A stretch of 64,000 nt of DNA from Rhynchosporium graminicola (GCA_900074885.1 FJUW01000002.1:695001-759000); one strand, 5' to 3'. Shown: positions 1 to 11,533, numbered from the stretch's first letter. The notes: a model not told the origin generated them from the letters alone. Made by a program: numbers and translations.

Positions 1-576
1 TCTGAGTATTCTTACCAGATGAAGCATAGTGCACAATTATGTTGGCCGAAAGTTGGCAATTGCCTAATCATGGACCGAGCTATGCTGTTCCACAACGGGC
101 ACTCTTTCAGGTCCCAAACTTTTGTTTGCTTGGGTTCGGCTAATAATTAAATCCCTGGTCACGGAACGTCACCAACAACTTTATGGCAACCTGTAGGAGG
201 CCCGAGGCAATAAAGAATGCATCCTTACACTAGAATGTGATAACATTATGAAAAAAAAATAGCCATACCCTAGAAAAAGGAGAAAGGATCTCTGCAGCGA
301 AGTTCAAAGATAACTCGCAAGTGCATAAGCAGACCTGGTGATGCTGTTGCGCAACGATGGATTGACTCGGAGTCTCCATGCATCTTTCGCAATGAATTTA
401 AGACCCCGCCGACAGCTTTGAGTTAGTCCGTAGACCTGAATATCTGTCATAGGATTAGAGCAGGCGCTAACTCTTCGTTACATGGGAACTATTTTCGTTT
501 CCTGGTGACTCCCGCTCCCTTCTTTGGCCCGGCAAAATAAATATTAATTTTTTAAATCCTTCACCACGGCATTGAC
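1..576. other. intergenic, no gene seen
   Basis: AT-rich sequence at the window edge. I see no open frame with coding character, RNA gene or repeat. It presumably holds the remains of the promoter of the 2EXR relic that follows. Confidence 0.4.
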
Positions 577-1570
577 ATGAATCTCATTATATTTTATGGT
601 ATTTTACTCGAAACCTACGTTCAAACTGTCACAATCATGGTCAAACATAAACACGGCTTCTTCAAGAACTATCAACGTCTAGAACATCATTACCAGAACG
701 AAGATGTGGACCCAGACGACATGGAGATCAGTAATATATTACCAGTCAATCATAACGCCTGGCATAGCAGCCAGACGAAGAGACTATACGATCGAATCCA
801 GCAGTTGAAAATCTCCAGGGCAGAAAGAGCCATTGATAGTTTTGCAGCCACAGCTACCAACATGAACTCTACTATGCCGATAAATCCTGTTGTATACTAC
901 GGGTTCGCCAAGCTTCCCACCGAGATAAAAGTGACCATCTTCAGATACATCGTAGAAGCATGTGAGAAGCCGCGAGTCCACTGAATCTACAGCCGACCGG
1001 ACACACCCTCCGAATTCATGTCTAACCAACCCGTCCCAATGCTCATGCACCTGAGTACTTGTTCTCGACGCGCATACCGCCAGCAACCTCAATCCAAATT
1101 TGTATTCGAGACCTACGTGAATTACGAGCCCGATACGTTCTATTTCAACGATACCAACGATCCGGAAGACTTTCAGCGGCTTGCTTATTTCTTCAAGTGT
1201 GAGGACGCGAAGCCCATTTTGAAAGTTGTGCTGAGACATTGGCTTTTCGAAAACATGGATGACATGATCTCGGAGAAAAATAATCAATCATTTGATAGAG
1301 ACGGCTGTTGTATTTGAGAATTGGAGTGGATGGATAGGATCGTAGGAGTCCAAGATTGCGTCCATTGAGTCTGTAGAGGAAGAGGAGGCGGGTGGGCATT
1401 ATGATCCGAAAAGATACGGGTTGTTGTCTGTGGCTCGGGAGATGATGAAAGGGTCGGAGATTCCAAGATTGATCAAGGACAGGTTACAAAGTCGACAAAT
1501 TTCAGGTGTCAGTGCGGATGACATGACCAGCATTCGTATGGGCTTTGTTGTTGAAGAAGAGGAATCGTAG
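577..1570 (+). pseudogene. 2EXR-domain protein gene, broken by stops and a frameshift
   Basis: The 2EXR family is a fungal group of unknown function. The frame opens at ATG 577. The 2EXR start is recognisable at about residues 108-125 (YYGFAKLPTEIKV). The family signature TYV..EPDTFYF and the FKCEDAKPI segment lie downstream in the same frame, but only after an in-frame TGA at 982-984. Near 1300 the reading shifts to another frame (VVFENWSG), meets a TAG at 1343-1345, and stays open to 1570 with an acidic tail. A splice around the TGA would need a 31-nt intron that also shifts the frame, so I reject it. With two nonsense codons and one shift, I call it a pseudogene. An intact relative lies at 43744-44812. 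Confidence 0.7.
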
Positions 1571-1930
1571 CTGAAAAGCTGCCATACTGTATCGATGGAA
1601 ACTGCGTCATCATCAGCATTACCAAGGCTGGCCCAGTTTGTGAAGCGAAGAATAAGTCCTGTAAAGATTTCGTGATATTCAAGAGCGGTAGAGCGAAAGT
1701 GACACGTTCATTTCGATACTAAAGACCTTAACAGAATTTCAAGATTGTAGATAATCAAGTGAACAAAAGTCCTATGAAATCTTTATGACTTCAGATTTCA
1801 ATCGACCTATGGCTTTACCAACGACGGATTATCCCAGTCTCGTACTTTCCATAATTTGTAATATTCTAGCCTTCATTAGCAATCTCGACTCTTAGCCAAG
1901 TCGAAGTCCCAACTTACGATAATTAATCCA
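1571..1930. other. intergenic between 2EXR relic and thiamine pyrophosphokinase
   Basis: A 360-nt stretch serving as the 3' flank of two convergent genes. I see no open frame or repeat worth annotating. Confidence 0.4.
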
Positions 1931-2713
1931 TCACTTCGGCTCGGGAGTATCCAAATCTATTGTGAAAAGGACATCTTTTGTCGTCTCCACATTCACCATC
2001 TCGTCCTTGACATGATTACTCGTACTCAGCTGTCCCCCCACCTCAGTATCCCAAGTCTGTACATCCCATTTTAAACCCTCAGTTGAGATGACAGAAGGTT
2101 CTTTCAATGGAATGATGCCCACATGCTTTCCCAACTTGATCCCCTCAAATTCTTCCTTGACTCTGATCCTGTGCTTTCCTGTTTTTAGGACAAACGTGAT
2201 GGACTCGCTCGAAAGCAAGTACATCCTCCCAGACGCGTACTCTGGGTCTTGCTGAAAGGTATACAGATGAGAAAGTGTTGTCATGCCTTGATCGACCCGT
2301 CCCCCCAAGCCGCCAATAACCACGATATCCATAGTTTCTCGAGAAGGAGAGGATCGAATGTAATGGAAAGCCTTCCCAAAATCCGTAGAATGCTGATCAG
2401 GATCATGAATCACAGGAACATCTCTGGACTCCCAATACGTCCGTACTTCAGGAAGCAGCGAGTCTAGATCGCCTATCACGGCATCGGCACTCAGATCTAT
2501 AGAATTCTTTGCATTGAGATCATGGAGTCGGTTCGCACCTCCGTCAGCAGCTACTTTAAATATCGAGCTGGCCCATAATCTGGAGTACACAGCTGCAGGA
2601 AGCTGTAGGGCTTGATTGAGGACTAAGATGGCGAATGGTTTGTGGTTTTTGGGTGTGGCTGAGAAGATATCTGCTGGTTGCCATTCAATCACCACAGCCT
2701 GAGCTTTGTCCAT
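1931..2713 (-). CDS. THI80: thiamine pyrophosphokinase
   Basis: Transfers pyrophosphate from ATP to thiamine to make the cofactor thiamine diphosphate, in the cytosol. Intronless, 260 residues, a usual length for the fungal enzyme. The N-terminal catalytic part has ADGGANRL (56-63), GDLDS (81-85, metal and pyrophosphate binding), HSTDFGKA (108-115) and GGLGGRVDQ (134-142). The thiamine-binding C-terminal part carries the STSN segment after EVGGQL. The start is the ATG at 2711-2713. It diverges from MIA40 with about 410 nt between start codons. All signature motifs are present, so it should be active. Confidence 0.95.
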   Translation of the reverse strand: MDKAQAVVIEWQPADIFSATPKNHKPFAILVLNQALQLPAAVYSRLWASSIFKVAADGGANRLHDLNAKNSIDLSADAVIGDLDSLLPEVRTYWESRDVPVIHDPDQHSTDFGKAFHYIRSSPSRETMDIVVIGGLGGRVDQGMTTLSHLYTFQQDPEYASGRMYLLSSESITFVLKTGKHRIRVKEEFEGIKLGKHVGIIPLKEPSVISTEGLKWDVQTWDTEVGGQLSTSNHVKDEMVNVETTKDVLFTIDLDTPEPK

Positions 2714-3126
2714 CGGGAAGAGCGTTCCGCTTTAATATATGTTACTGAACTTGAAGAGTCTCTTCGACTATCCGGAATCAGCGGAAGAAGAATGGGGGTG
2801 GAATTATGGTAATCGCGAAGGTGTCCTTGGAAGAGTATACATTGACTACAAAGAAAAGGGCTCTCTGATTAACAACAGTTTGTTACAATGTTTGATTCAC
2901 AGTAACCTGGAGATGTAAGAGCGATATTTCCGAAGCAATGGATTCATCAGTCACATGTACACAGTCACGTGGGTTGGTCGAAGATTCGCGAAATCGGCCA
3001 GAAAAAACCATGATGCTGTCACAAACAGCATCACCTGTATCCAAGTTCTGATGTCCACCACGATCCTTTCCTTTGTCGTGTTCTATATTTGCTGAGTCTT
3101 CGAAATTGGCCGAAGTTTCACTCAAG
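2714..3126. promoter_or_regulatory. divergent promoter region, THI80 / MIA40
   Basis: A 413-nt shared upstream region between two divergent genes. A palindromic CACGTG lies at 2966-2971, a typical site for bHLH factors of the Cbf1/Pho4 type. That it regulates either gene is inference only. I found no thiamine-riboswitch-like structure here. Confidence 0.35.
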
Positions 3127-4149
3127 ATGTTCAGATCAGCTCTACGAGCTACGCCTCGGCGCATTGCGTCTCCAGGAACGACTCTAACTCGAAGTTCTGC
3201 CCGACGATCACTAAGCACAGCACCACCGTCGCAGAAGTCGAGGAGTTGGAAGAGCAGTGCTGCAAGATGGGGATTGGCAGGTGCAGGCGTGTACTATTAT
3301 AATACAAGCAATGTCTTTGCGGAGGAGCCCGAAGGTCGGCTCAGCATTTCCAATTACTCAGGATGGGGCGAATGCTGACGATTTACCTAGCTGCTATCCA
3401 GAAGCTCGATGAATCGTTACACAATATTCAGGAGTCAAGAGAACCAACTGTAGATGCGATAGTTGAGGAGAAGCGAAGGAGACAATCACAGGCGGCAACT
3501 GAAGCTCAGCAGAAACAGGGATTTGCTGAGGGGCCTGCCAAAGGACAGGACAGCGAGGAAGAGGGTGGAATGGAAGAACTAGAGGACGAGGCTGATCAGC
3601 AAGGTGCTTTCAACCCGGAGACAGGAGAGATCAATTGGGACTGTCCTTGCTTAGGAGGAATGGCACACGGGCCTTGTGGTGAAGAGTTCAAGGCAGCATT
3701 TAGCTGCTTTGTGTACTCGAGCGAGGAACCAAAGGGTGTGGAGTGTATAGATAAGTTCAAGTGCGTAGTATTAGGTTCGTGTGCGATGGTTCTCAGAACA
3801 CTAACTCCAATACAGGGGTATGCAAGACTGTTTCCGACAACATCCAGAGATGTATGGTTCTGAGCTTGAAGACATTGAGGACGAGGTGGTGGAGGAGCTA
3901 CCCGCGAAAGAAACTGCGTCCAGAGATGAGTCCACCGAATCAAAACCAACACAAGAGACATCCCATCAACCTTCAACTCATGCGACTGAAGAGAATATTC
4001 CAACTCAGGGTTCCGAGGAGAAGAAGGCCGAGGTACCACAGCATGATGCCAGGAAAGCAAATGCCGAAGCTTCATTACAATCAATATCAGGGGATGAGGG
4101 AGGAGAGCTTGTGTCAAGAGCATCCCATGACTCTACGAAATCAGTTTGA
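3127..4149 (+). CDS. MIA40: mitochondrial intermembrane space import and assembly protein 40
   Basis: Oxidoreductase that puts disulfides into small proteins entering the mitochondrial intermembrane space. Exons 3127-3334, 3391-3760 and 3816-4149 give 303 residues. A basic, Ser/Arg-rich presequence begins at MFRSALRA, followed by a membrane anchor around residues 48-64. The catalytic CPC is at 154-156 and the twin CX9C pairs are at 165/175 and 188/198. The second CX9C pair is completed only by removing intron 2, which proves that splice. Intron 1 has an unusual GTCGGC donor but a good GCTGAC branch site and fits the phase. The acidic tail (EEE, Glu/Ser rich) is typical of fungal forms. ATG 3127 was preferred over an upstream in-frame ATG at 3073 because it starts the presequence. 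Confidence 0.93.
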
Positions 4150-4973
4150 GGTTGATAGGAAACTGGCTTATACAAGATTGTAATATTCACAAAATGTATA
4201 CGAAGGCGCAACTGTACACTATAGGAATATATGAAGATCCCCACGCCGTAGATTTGGTACCTGATGAACATGGTTCCTGATGGATATAAGCCTTACTTGC
4301 AGTGATGGCTAACGATGTCTCAAAAAAGTGGCCGTATATAACGAAACTAATATCAATTTCCCAAGAAATGCCGAGACGATTTCACTACCTCAGATTATTC
4401 CTTGAAATTAAAAGTTTTCAATATATTCGCGACTCTTATCCCATGATTATGTTATTTGGATAACTCCATGCCTTTAAAACGAAGTATTCGCCAGTTGGGT
4501 ATTCTGACATCGTTGGGAACGGTCTTGTTGATCCCAAGAAGCGAGCATTCAGCTTTTCTGTCGTCAAGACTACACCGTGGGCCACGAGAATGTCTCATGG
4601 GCAGATATTCACGATGCTATTGAGCTACCTATAAATTCTAATTCGCTGAATATCAAATCCCCAAAGTGTATTTATTGATCTCCACTGTAAATGCACAATT
4701 ATGTATCCATCTACCGACCCACCCCGAGCCGCCTACGTCAACGTCAGCTGTCCAGCTTTCTATTTTGGTGCAAGCTCCATTTGCCAGGTTTCTCTCACAT
4801 GCGACCAAAAGCTCACACGACTCCTTCCGCACCACAACCGTCACAAGATCGTCCATCACGAACACACGCTCCTTCCATTTCAACTCTTCATCCTCGTAAG
4901 CTTCATAAACGTTGTACTACCCTCACCAATATTGACTTTGAGAATAGCCTACCAGCCCAGATACCAAGCAACC
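4150..4973. other. intergenic and 5' leader of OM14-type gene
   Basis: An 824-nt region. The last 300 nt are pyrimidine-rich with several overlapping open frames but no family resemblance; I read them as promoter and leader of the next gene. Confidence 0.4.
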
Positions 4974-6064
4974 ATGTCGTACGCAGCAGCAGCAGCAAAG
5001 GGTCCTTCGCAGACAGCAGAAGAGGTATGTATATATACTCCAATTGCTTCAAAATATCCCTCGTGTCAATTATTTAAAGATTTTTCGAGTCAGTTGCAAA
5101 CCTCTTGGAAGTTTGTACCGAGTATTCTTCTTGTGGTACATCGTCCTGGAGGATATCCAAGGCGCATTGAGAGATGCAGAAGACAGACTCGAGTGCATTT
5201 GGCGAACATCGTTAAAGCACCAACCAGGATGAGTACTAACAGAAAATATAGAAGCGTGCACCTCCTCCATCTGAGCTCGAACATACCGACGTCCTTGAAA
5301 CCAGCTCTTTGATCGACGTCGATACTGAATCCGTACACACCGTGCCCTCAGACTTCGGCGTGCAATCCATCCAAACAGAGACACAACGCGACAGGCTCGA
5401 GCACGAGGCAGAGGTTATCGAGGAGCGTGCGAAGAAGGCGTACGCTGAGTCTAAGGCAAAGGCCGAGAAAGCTGAGAAGGAGGCTAAGGCTAAGGCAAAG
5501 AAGGCTAAGAGCAATTTGGAGGCCAACAAGGACAACCCAGTTTACATTGGTAATGCCGTTGCTGTTGTTGCACTGAGTGCTGGCTTGGGATTCGGTGCAT
5601 ACAGGAAGTACGCTGCCGGGGAGTTGACTTGGAAAGTTGTCGGCGCTTGGGCCGGTGTGGTAGGCCTCTTTGCCGGAGCCGACTACTATTTGAGCCAGTA
5701 AGTACAATTGGTGACCGTGATGGCTCGAGGCTGGGTGAATTTATCTTTGGAGACACGAGAATCTGCCTCTCCAGTAAAGACTCCAAACGATTGCATGACT
5801 TCAATGTATGGCTCCGCGCAATGTCTTGTGTCTGATACAATATCACGACAACCTCACAGGACTTTGACTAGAGTTATACTTCAAGGTCATGTGAAAATTT
5901 GCAGACTGGACTTGTCTTAACAACTTGACGGGCTGGCTCGAGACCTCTTTACCTAGCCTTGGTCAGACAGAAGGAGATCAGAGTCTCGCAGATTAGCATG
6001 TGGGACAAAACGCTAATTGATTCACAGATACCTCTTCAAGAACAGATACCCCCCGAAGAAGTAG
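4974..6064 (+). CDS. OM14-type mitochondrial outer membrane protein
   Basis: Exons 4974-5024, 5252-5697 and 6028-6064 encode 177 residues. The N-terminus MSYAAAAAKGP, the SLIDVDTESVHTVPSDFG block, an Ala/Lys/Glu coiled coil of about 50 residues, and a C-terminal region with two or three hydrophobic segments (NAVAVVALSAGLGFGAYRK, VVGAWAGVVGLFAGADYY) ending YLFKNRYPPKK match the fungal OM14 C-terminal family. OM14 in yeast is an outer-membrane protein that receives ribosome-bound precursors. The tail exists only after splicing a 330-nt intron, long for this window; intron 1 (227 nt) has a perfect TACTAAC branch site. Function is assigned from family resemblance. Confidence 0.85.
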
Positions 6065-6405
6065 GGTAGCTGCACAGATTTGGCGGTTTCCAGGTTCCCT
6101 TTGGCGCACTTATTCGGCAGTACGGTTTTCGATTTGAATCCTTTTATTATGTTATACTTGTCACGAAGCGAAACTTCTCATCTCCTGGTTTCCCGTACAG
6201 CATGTATTTCACAAGCGAAGTTTGATGGAGAATGGATGGATGAGTGTTTGGAATTCAATGGTTGGTCTATCTAAGGTCTGCCTCGTAGATCAAGATCCTA
6301 ATGCAGGAAGAAACATCAAACCACCGCTGAACTCCCCTAATTTCTTTTTCGCGTGTTCCTCTTGAATTCTCCCAATTTACCTAGATCTTGGTTCAAGATG
6401 TCGAT
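6065..6405. other. intergenic between convergent genes
   Basis: 341 nt of 3' flank. An open frame across 6080-6274 shows no coding character I recognise. Confidence 0.35.
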
Positions 6406-8728
6406 CTAAACGGTCATACCTGATCGCGTATTAGCTAATGATGTCGCCTGCGGAGAAGATGACATACCACGAAAGTTCAGACCGTCAGATACACAAGCCT
6501 CAGTACCATCATGAACATGATAAGAGCAAACGAGATCCAAGCTCAGCTCAGTCGATTCGACGCCCTTCCTATTGCGATTAAGAGCTCTGTAATCCTTGAA
6601 TAAAGCGGGAACAGCAGCGACAACTTCATCGACCTCCTCAACAGTCCAACCAGCAGCAACAATATCAGTATCCTCAAGATCAGCAATAGCTTGATAGCTA
6701 CGAGCCATATACTTCCGAAGACAGGAATGAACATCAGTACGGCTGTAAACGGTGATAATGTCCTTAGATGAAGGGAAAGCCTTGTTTTGGTAGTAGGCCT
6801 GGCCTAGGGCAGTCACGACGAGGTCCTTTAGAGGCTCGATGGCGATCTCTTCGGCGAGGATGTAGATTCCAATGGCTCGAGTGATGGCTTCATGGAAGTG
6901 CTTGGAACCGTCGTTGTCTGTTGCGCCCGGAGCTGGATTTGGTTCATCAGCTCCTGGCAGGATGTGCAGGAAACTGTGTTGGCGGTAGAGCCAGTTGATA
7001 ATGACAGAGACGGCTGAGGGGTCGGAATCGGCGAGGTAGTGCTCTCCTTGTCCGGCATCGTTGAGTGGGAAGACGAAGTCGCGGAAGACACTGGAGTTGA
7101 TCCGCAAGAGGTTGCCGTGGACGGGGAACTCTTTGCGCTTGGGGCCCACATAGAGGACGATAATTTCGCGTCCGAGCAAGCTATTGGTGTCGTCAGTATG
7201 CGTTCTTGGAAATTGAAGAGAGATGAAGAGATCAAATCCAAACTTACTCGGCGAAGGTGGGCATGCGAACGGGGCTAGGGGGAGGAGTAGGAGAAGGTGT
7301 ACGACCTGCCATCTTGTCTGATAGTTGTTCTGGTAGAGAGGCAACTGTTATCAAGTCTGAAACGTTGAACTTGGGTTGTGAAGTTGTGATTTGGTGAGAG
7401 TTGGTGGGGCCAGAATTGACTTCTTGAAGGGAGGAGGCAGGCTCAGAAACTTCACCTTCGCCCTCGATATACTCGGTGACAGCAAGTTCAGTTTCAAGGC
7501 GAGAATCAGGCTCAGAAATCTCAGGAGCCTCAACCTCGACTTTCTCAATAGCGGTAATCTTGGTCGGGACTTGATGAGATGGCTCGTCAATTTCAGGGAC
7601 CTTAACCTCGATCTCTTCGACTACTAGGGATTTGCTTGGAACCTGATCAGTGGGCTCAGCAATATCAGTAGCTTCGATTTCGATACCTTCCGCAATGGTG
7701 ACCTTGTTGCTTTGTTCCTCTTGAAAAGCCTTGTCGATATCAGCTTCAGCTTCACTCTTTTCAGTAGCGGATACCTCAGCCCTAAATTCAGCCTCAGTGT
7801 TTTCGATAGAAACGTCTCCAACCTCTTCGTCGATGTCCTTGTCTACAGGCAAGAGCAAGCGATCAGAGGGTAATGAGCGCTTTTGGCGCATCAAATATCC
7901 GGTGATGGTGCTGGGATCGAACAGTTCGGGCGAGCGACTCAGAAACTCATCTTCTGCAAGAATTTGTTCTGCAAGCTCATGATTGAATTCTGGGAAAGGC
8001 TCTGTTGGAGTTTCGGACTCATCAATCCCACTGCTAGAAGAAAAGACAGTTGCCGAAAGTTTGACCGTGGGAGAATTAGAGGTGATATGAGGGGAAGCTT
8101 GCATATTCATCAAATTGTTCCAGGTTGAAGGTGGAGATTGGTGTGGAGGCGGCGTCCTATCAGACAATCAGCAATGTCAGACACTCTGTCTGTGACTTCG
8201 ATGACACATTGGGTTAATCACGCCCTGTTGTGTTCTTCGAAGTTTGTAATACCAGGAAGGACATTGGGCGGGCTATCCCACATATCCTTCGAATCCAAAT
8301 ATATGCCACAAAGAAGAAGATGATTAGACTTACTCAAAGGATGAGAATGGTTCAATCTTCGGTGAGGATTTTGGGGTCAAGACCTCAAGAATGGGAGACA
8401 GAGAACGTGGTTCAAAAAGCTCTGGAACCTGGGGTGAACCGACGGTAGAAGAAGGTCTGATTGTCTCCTCGACCTCTGAACGAGCTGAGACGGGCGGAGC
8501 ATTAGAAGAGTCTCTTGAAGACTGACTAATGCCTTGACCAGTAGACTTCTTCTTCTTCTTATTCTGGCGTGTGATGAGGCTAGAGATAGTACCTTTCCCA
8601 ATCTCCTTCTGAGGCCATCTCACTTTGACTTCCTTGCCAATCTCTACGGGCTTGACGCCAGCGTTACTCTCCTCCATGATGAAAGCAATCTGCTCAGCAG
8701 TCCAGGGGATAACTTTTTTGGGTGGCAT
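6406..8728 (-). CDS. BTB/POZ-domain protein with N-terminal HTH-like segment and acidic repeats
   Basis: Exons (in order) 8728-8334, 8156-7248 and 7180-6406 give 692 residues. Residues 1-60 (WTAEQIAFIMEESNAG, then VRWPQKEIGKGT) look like a small helix-turn-helix or Myb-like domain ending in a Lys run. The middle is acidic and carries about three 24-residue repeats (IEVKVPEIDEPSHQVP type). A Pro-rich SPTPPPSP linker leads into a fungal BTB fold (LLGREIIVLYVGP.RKEFPVHGNLL) and its helical C-terminal extension with ALFKDYRALNRNRKG. Both introns keep phase, and the second joins TFAD to LLGREI as in other fungal BTB proteins. BTB domains mediate protein-protein contacts. The first exon could belong to a separate upstream gene, since MAGRTPSP offers an internal start. 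A last 48-nt intron near the 3' end cannot be excluded. Confidence 0.75.
7430..7690 (-). repeat. in-frame tandem repeats (24 codons) in the BTB gene
   Basis: About three diverged copies plus a partial fourth: units begin IEIEATDIAEP, IEVKVPEIDEP, VEVEAPEISEP and IEGEGEVSEP. They share a [IV]-E-[IV] start, an EP at position 10-11 and a QVP(S/T)K centre in the first two. Boundaries are approximate. Confidence 0.7.
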
Positions 8729-9890
8729 TGTGGTATTATCTGTGGTTGTGGTTCTTCAATTGTTTGTAGTGTCGAGAAGGAGGATTTGTGATCGTCTTCG
8801 AGAAGAGAGATCGTAGGGTCAGGACGATTTCTTGAGAAAGACTGATCTCGAAGGTGAGAGTAGCAAAAATTAGCTGGCAGAATACCAAGTGGTGATCAAA
8901 CTCGAATACAACACACCTGAGCAAGAGCCAGTACTTAAAGAGGTTTAAAAGCAGGGCGGAAGAATTCTTGTTGTTCTGGTGTTATTATAGAGAATAGAAG
9001 AATTTGGAAAGTGGAATTCGATAGAAGAGGAGGTGATCAACTCTAGCTGCGGATATGGTTTAAACATGAATTCGAATTTGAATGTGGACTAGCGCGGATA
9101 GTCATAGGAAATCAGGTGTCCATCATTGCAGAAAGGTGAGTATATGGACGGCGTTGTTTAGGTCGCGTGTCTTTGTTTACATCAAGTAAAACCGTCTCAG
9201 TCCATGGGGCTGACCTGCCTTTACCGCACAAACTACCACGAATCTTCTATTGAGACGCACGCAGACTATAACACGAGAACCACAGCTGCTATGCATGCTA
9301 TCTCTACTATTATACTATAAGATTCTGGCATTATAACCTCCTACCCTGTTGCCTTTTGCTGCACTACAGAATATCCTCAAGATCAGAAGGCCTGCTAGAT
9401 CACATTCAGCAACCCTTTCAGTTGCACGTATCAACGTCTCCACACAAAGACTTGAAATTAGCTTATACTTGCGTTATGTTGATGAGTAATAGAGTTAGTT
9501 ATTCTTAATTGTCAGTGGATTTCGATATATTGGAGTTTTTAAGCGAGGGTTGAACGTGGTAGGCGACATACGCTCCTGCTACGTCCAACCACCTTCTTTT
9601 CCAATCTCACTCGAGTAGTTCGTTCCTTTACAATCATTGTATAAAAACCTAAGCTGCAATGAAGGAAGACCCACTGGCTCATCGCTCCTTCCTCAGGCTG
9701 ATCGGTGATGCCCAAACGCATATTGCCGCTCTCTTTTTTTTCTTCCAGAATTACCACATCACCACTTCCCCAATTTCATTCCTTAATACGAAGCATCATC
9801 AACCTGCATCTTCTCAGGAGCATTGCTACGTATCATCAAAGCATAAAGATACTTATCATCAAATCAAAGTGGCTGGAAACTGTTACCACC
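8729..9890. other. divergent intergenic region
   Basis: 1.16 kb between two divergent genes. An AT-rich stretch lies around 9000-9110. The last 200 nt hold overlapping frames that are read as the leader of the following gene. No RNA gene or repeat array seen. Confidence 0.4.
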
Positions 9891-10901
9891 ATGTTGCCAC
9901 AAGAGACCTCGGATTCATGCAATTGGGACGATTCACACTTCGCAGACTGGCTCCAGGTCTCTCCAGAGAAGTGCTCACATGATGTCCACTCCTCTCGTGG
10001 GATGAAAGTTGCGGACCTGCTATCATCTCCATCTTCCTTGAGGCCTGCTGAATCATCGGCTTCGAAGAGCGGCATAGCCCTCGGTTTGGGAGATGGTCTG
10101 AGTGGAGGTCTTTTCAGATCGCCTAGAAGCGATAATCTTGTCGCTCTGTGTCGTCGAAACAGCGTCGTCGAACGTGATGAGCCGAAGAAGGCTAAGATAA
10201 GGGAAGCCGAGGTGTCGGAAACCGAAAATCATCTTGCGCCATATCCTTTCGAAGACCTAGAACAGTGGCATCGCAGAGAATTCGCAGCCCGGGCAGAAGA
10301 TCTTGATCCGGAAAATTACAACTTCAAGACCCAATTATTCGACACATACCTCAGCTACAAACGTGGAATCTCCAGAGATAGATCTGACGACCAGTACCTG
10401 ATGTCTCCATCACAAAGCTACACGAACCTACTGTCTCCTACGTGGGGTCGAGCAAGGCATGCTTCGTCTAGTTCTGATCTCAACTACGACAATATGGAGA
10501 TCGAGGAATTGATGCAAGACATGGAGATGTATTCCGATACGGAATACGAACAGAACGAAGATTTGTCAGACCCTTCAAGAACTCTATTTGGTCACAGCTG
10601 TTGGCCTTTAACCAGCAGCTCTAAAACAAGTTATATCTCCGCAGGCGAAAAGAGGAGAGCGAGCCCTGGCCTTGAGATGCCGGATCTGAAGAAACAGCGA
10701 CGTATTCCCAATCCACTGAATTGTGAGAATCTCAGGCTTTCCTCGAGTCAGCCTCTGCTTATGAAGAGAGCTGGCAACCAATGTATCGGGGACCAAGTTC
10801 TCAAAAGCCCGTGCGTTTCAAACCCATTAAAACGTGAGAGAGTTGTGTCTTTGCCACATCCACTTGACGATACTAAAAGCATGCTGTACGGCTTTGATTG
10901 A
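9891..10901 (+). CDS. unidentified 336-residue Ser-rich protein
   Basis: I do not recognise a family. ATG 9891 sits in a good context (ACCACCATG) and starts MLPQETSDSCNWDD; the frame is open 62 codons further upstream, but that stretch is hydrophobic and unlike the rest, so I treat it as leader. The protein is hydrophilic, with DSHFADWLQVSPEKC near the start, a basic cluster EPKKAKIREAE, a conserved-looking block EQWHRREFAARAEDLDPENY, then acidic MEIEELMQDMEMYSDTEYE and a basic KRRASPGLEMPDLKKQRR that could be a nuclear localisation signal. No membrane segment or signal peptide. A nuclear or regulatory role is only a guess. Confidence 0.6.
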   Translation: MLPQETSDSCNWDDSHFADWLQVSPEKCSHDVHSSRGMKVADLLSSPSSLRPAESSASKSGIALGLGDGLSGGLFRSPRSDNLVALCRRNSVVERDEPKKAKIREAEVSETENHLAPYPFEDLEQWHRREFAARAEDLDPENYNFKTQLFDTYLSYKRGISRDRSDDQYLMSPSQSYTNLLSPTWGRARHASSSSDLNYDNMEIEELMQDMEMYSDTEYEQNEDLSDPSRTLFGHSCWPLTSSSKTSYISAGEKRRASPGLEMPDLKKQRRIPNPLNCENLRLSSSQPLLMKRAGNQCIGDQVLKSPCVSNPLKRERVVSLPHPLDDTKSMLYGFD

Positions 10902-11533
10902 GTCAACCTCACTTTTGATTCCGCTTGATGGAATTGTCTGACATTTTGTGAGAGGTTCATCTTTGGAGGAATGAGTTGGTTTTGGCACTACCCACCATTA
11001 TTAGAGCCTGTTTGATCACTAGAGAGTTGTAGTTGGGGGAGTACCGTAGTGTTTGCTTCATGATTATTTGGCACCACTTTTCTTGGTCGGCGTTTGGAGG
11101 GTTTCGCACATCGGATGAGCTGATACGAGAAATGCGACACCAGTACTTTGAGAAAGACTTAAGCACAGCCCAAGCACAAACGGTGGTGAAAATAGATGCT
11201 GCATAGAGTCGATCTAATCAAGTAATTGAATCATGTACTCTGAGCGTGCCCTTCCATGCCATGCTTCAGATTTATGCTATGCTTCCCATTTACACTTTTG
11301 TCTAGATGTGAACAAAAGAAAATCGTCAAGACACAGAACTTTGTACAATTTCCATACTGGCCAACGCCTATTCCAAACCATCGTCAATTCGTAATCAATA
11401 CTACTCCGCACCCACACCCTACTGTAGCTATCATCAAGACAAAAGAGAAGAGGAGTCCAAGCATGAGATTTTCTATTACTATCTATTGTAGTTACGCAAT
11501 GCTATATTTGTCGCAAATTTCAAACAAATCCAT
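10902..11533. other. intergenic between convergent genes
   Basis: 632 nt forming the 3' flanks of two convergent genes; AT-rich near 11300-11530. No feature supported. Confidence 0.4.

Noticed and set aside
962..992. intron to remove the TGA at 982 in the 2EXR relic
   Set aside because: It would be only 31 nt, shorter than any intron here, and would shift the frame.
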